Shown here piece after piece: positions 24,711 through 26,504 of a stretch of DNA of 26,504 nt. The position numbers and the translations under genes are program-made. This DNA comes from UBA8687 sp964564655 (GTDB taxonomy: Bacteria > Nitrospinota > Nitrospinia > Nitrospinales > VA-1), in contig CAZMBO010000019.1 in the NCBI GenBank assembly GCA_964564655.1, positions 1 to 26,504 of the forward strand. Reading direction: 5' to 3'. The notes beneath the pieces were generated by a model, which saw only the letters and a program-made list of their open reading frames with translations, had not been told where the DNA came from and searched no databases. Positions within the stretch are counted from its first letter, which is position 1. The number at the start of each line of letters is the position of its first letter.

Positions 24711-26291
24711 TCAATTCAGACTTTGAAATTCAGAACGCAAGGGATAAATAGTTTTTATTCGAGGCTTTTTAGGACCGTCATAATTAAATCCTGCTGAAAT
24801 TACAAATCTGATTTTATCGACCTTAGTATTTAATCTTTTAAATTCTACAGGATGCACCCTCTGAGCCCCAAGCTCTAATATCAACGGCTTCCCTACAGGA
24901 AGATTTAAGCTTCCCACTGCTGTCTCTCCGAGGTTAATTTTGATCGAACCAATGTTTATCCCCTCTCGAATGAAACTTCCTTCCGCTAAATGGACATTAC
25001 TGCCATCGTGAAAAATTCTCCACATATAGCGAGTATCAAATCCTCTTGCCTTTGATATCAGAGATACGGGGTCTAAGAATTGAATATAAGATTGCCCTTT
25101 ACTTTGATAAAAGTAAATGTTGCGCATTGACCATAATCCGAGCTCCTTTTCAAAAGATCTTCTGGCCATCAAACCACATTGACGATTTTCTAAGAGCGTC
25201 TGCAAAAAAACACGTTTTTTGCGAATAAGATTCTTACGGATTTTTAAAGAATTGGGGTCAACTAAATAGCAAGAAGCCAACCCAAGTTTCAAATCTCGAA
25301 CTGAATCTGATGTATTCAAGATGCTGGTCTCCAACTGCCGTATCAGTTCTTTTTCAATATCTGGATGATAATTTCGCGCTACCTCTTTGGCAATATCAAC
25401 AACTTTATCCCAATTTTTACTTGCAATTGCTTGTTCAAAATCAGATGTCACTTTTTCTTTAAATCCTATTTTTTCTTCAGGGAAATATACCTTACCTCCA
25501 AATACCTTTTCCTTTAAGAATTGATACCTTTTCGGATGACTGAATTGAAAATAAGGATAATTAATATAAGCTGCTACCGAATTGGCAAAATCTTCCGAAG
25601 GATCTTGTCTGGAATAAGTTGACAATTGGCGTGAAGAAACCGGCGCATAACTAATCTCTCTCGAGTCATTTAAAGCGGTGAATAAATAGTCATCTCCCGG
25701 CTTAGAATCTAAGGCTGGAATATGGATCAATTTAAATTTTGTAAGCTCCAACCATTCATCGGAAAAGGAGAGATAACCATTGAACATGTCATATATATGA
25801 GCCATTTCATGTTGAACAATATTACTTAAGTCTTTCTGGTCTTCATAAAAAAGTTTCGAATAAAACTCGATGCGTGGCTCCTGATTTTTTACCTCTATCT
25901 GGTAAGACATTCTGGCGGATCTATATACCGTTTGAAAATGTGGAAAAGTGGCGGCTGGTATATCATCCACAGGCATTCCTACTGGCCCACCACGAAATTG
26001 ACTAAGATGGTAAAAACCTTTAACTCCATTAATCTTTAGAAAGGTATCAGGTAATTTAGAAAAAGCAGTTATCAGTTTATTTATTTCCCAGGGTCTCCAT
26101 TCATGCTCCAGATCGATTAATTCATAACCAAACTGGGTATTAAAATCGGCTTTAAGCTGATTAATTTCTTCTCTATAGTTTCCAGGGTGTTCGTAAACAG
26201 GGCGCTTTGACTCCTCAGTCCAAGATAGTCTGGTAAACAGAAAGCCTGCAAAAAAACCTATTAAAATTGGAATCAAAAACCTGTTTCGCAT
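24711..26291 (-). CDS. membrane-anchored putative zinc metallopeptidase (HExxH)
   Basis: A 526-residue protein from the ATG at 26291. A TTG at 26327 would add 12 polar residues before the anchor and is less likely. RNRFLIPILIGFFAGFLF forms one membrane anchor, placing the rest outside the cytoplasm. HEMAH (161-165 in this numbering) is a gluzincin-type zinc motif, and E233 in DPSEDFANSVAAY is a candidate third ligand. The C-terminal half, after about residue 380, is beta-rich and glycine/lysine-patterned, perhaps a carbohydrate- or protein-binding module. I do not recognise the family. Peptidase activity is inferred from the motif alone. Confidence 0.7.
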   Translation of the reverse strand: MRNRFLIPILIGFFAGFLFTRLSWTEESKRPVYEHPGNYREEINQLKADFNTQFGYELIDLEHEWRPWEINKLITAFSKLPDTFLKINGVKGFYHLSQFRGGPVGMPVDDIPAATFPHFQTVYRSARMSYQIEVKNQEPRIEFYSKLFYEDQKDLSNIVQHEMAHIYDMFNGYLSFSDEWLELTKFKLIHIPALDSKPGDDYLFTALNDSREISYAPVSSRQLSTYSRQDPSEDFANSVAAYINYPYFQFSHPKRYQFLKEKVFGGKVYFPEEKIGFKEKVTSDFEQAIASKNWDKVVDIAKEVARNYHPDIEKELIRQLETSILNTSDSVRDLKLGLASCYLVDPNSLKIRKNLIRKKRVFLQTLLENRQCGLMARRSFEKELGLWSMRNIYFYQSKGQSYIQFLDPVSLISKARGFDTRYMWRIFHDGSNVHLAEGSFIREGINIGSIKINLGETAVGSLNLPVGKPLILELGAQRVHPVEFKRLNTKVDKIRFVISAGFNYDGPKKPRIKTIYPLRSEFQSLN

Positions 26292-26412
26292 ATAAGGATT
26301 TCTCTCAAATATATTTCTAATCTCCAAAGATTAACAAATCTACCAGTCTTTGGCTATAGATGGTTTAAATTTAATAAATTCAATACTTACTTGCTGGTGG
26401 TGAGTCAAATTT

Positions 26413-26440
26413 TTTAGTAGAATATTAGCAACCTTATAAT
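26413..26440 (+). promoter_or_regulatory. sigma70-like promoter at the right edge
   Basis: A perfect -10 TATAAT (26435-26440) with a weak TTTAGT (26413-26418) 16 bases upstream. Transcription would start about 49 nt before the ATG at 26496. The -35 match is poor. Confidence 0.4.
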
Positions 26441-26495
26441 GAGAAAACGCATCTAATATCAGTTTCTATTAAAAATCTGAAAGAGGAAAATCTAC

Positions 26496-26504
26496 ATGGC
26501 TAAA
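26496..26504 (+). CDS. start of a gene cut by the right edge
   Basis: ATG GCT AAA ends the window. GAGGA at 26483-26487 gives a well-spaced ribosome binding site, and a TATAAT box lies upstream. Only three codons are visible, so nothing can be said about the product. Confidence 0.5.

Noticed and set aside
1..26504. tRNA, rRNA, CRISPR array, transposase or phage genes
   Set aside because: I looked for cloverleaf-like and repeat-spacer patterns and for transposase or integrase motifs in the translations and found none.

Overview
This is an AT-rich bacterial chromosome segment with ordinary bacterial gene structure: ATG, GTG and TTG starts, many 1-40 nt gene overlaps and sigma70-type promoters. 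Two runs of exactly 100 N (11023-11122 and 12242-12341) mark it as a scaffolded draft assembly. Succinyl-CoA synthetase (sucCD) lies near a multi-subunit 2-oxoacid:ferredoxin oxidoreductase with its own small 2x[4Fe-4S] ferredoxin subunit. That pairing suggests reverse-TCA metabolism, as in Nitrospinota, Aquificota and similar lineages. A Nitrospinota-like marine bacterium is my best guess, but it is inference only. I see no tRNA, rRNA, CRISPR array, insertion sequence or prophage gene.

Layout. (1) 1-3616, mostly minus strand: a translationally coupled methyltransferase and FAD-dependent reductase of the kind found in polyketide/quinone-type lipid clusters, a FxsA membrane protein and an exported monohaem cytochrome c. 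(2) 3703-5043, plus: a radical SAM/SPASM enzyme with a C-terminal PCP_red-like domain. (3) 5123-5749, minus: a DEDDy-type exonuclease with a possible sliding-clamp motif at its N-terminus. (4) 6112-8138, plus: sucC-sucD behind a sigma70-like promoter. (5) 8281-9084, minus: a DUF1841 protein and a small unknown protein. (6) 9263-13123, plus: a small unknown protein, then the oxidoreductase alpha, beta, gamma and ferredoxin genes behind a clear promoter and ended by a perfect 18-bp-stem terminator. (7) 13218-23918, plus: a dense run of ndk, an exported protein, an FmdB zinc ribbon, a 6-pyruvoyl-tetrahydropterin synthase-like enzyme, folE, phoH, ybeY, a HIT protein, mutS, an NAD-dependent epimerase, DUF4390 and an NtrY-type histidine kinase. 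(8) 23992-24707: a small helix-rich regulator-like protein and a DUF1566 protein. (9) 24711-26291, minus: a membrane-anchored HExxH metallopeptidase. (10) The start of another plus-strand gene at the right edge.

How the genes work together. SucCD makes succinyl-CoA, and the oxidoreductase could carboxylate it to 2-oxoglutarate using reduced ferredoxin. FolE and the pterin synthase are consecutive steps from GTP to 6-pyruvoyl- or 6-carboxy-tetrahydropterin. PhoH-YbeY is a conserved RNA-metabolism pair, and DUF4390-NtrY a recurring envelope/signalling pair. The first N-run interrupts the alpha gene only through a scaffolding error: the 55 bases on each side are identical, so the gene is intact. 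The second N-run removes the start of the gamma gene. I do not see a clear new defence or mobile system. The observations most worth a second look are the radical SAM-PCP_red fusion beside an exported cytochrome, the clamp motif on the exonuclease, and the animal-like pterin synthase beside folE.
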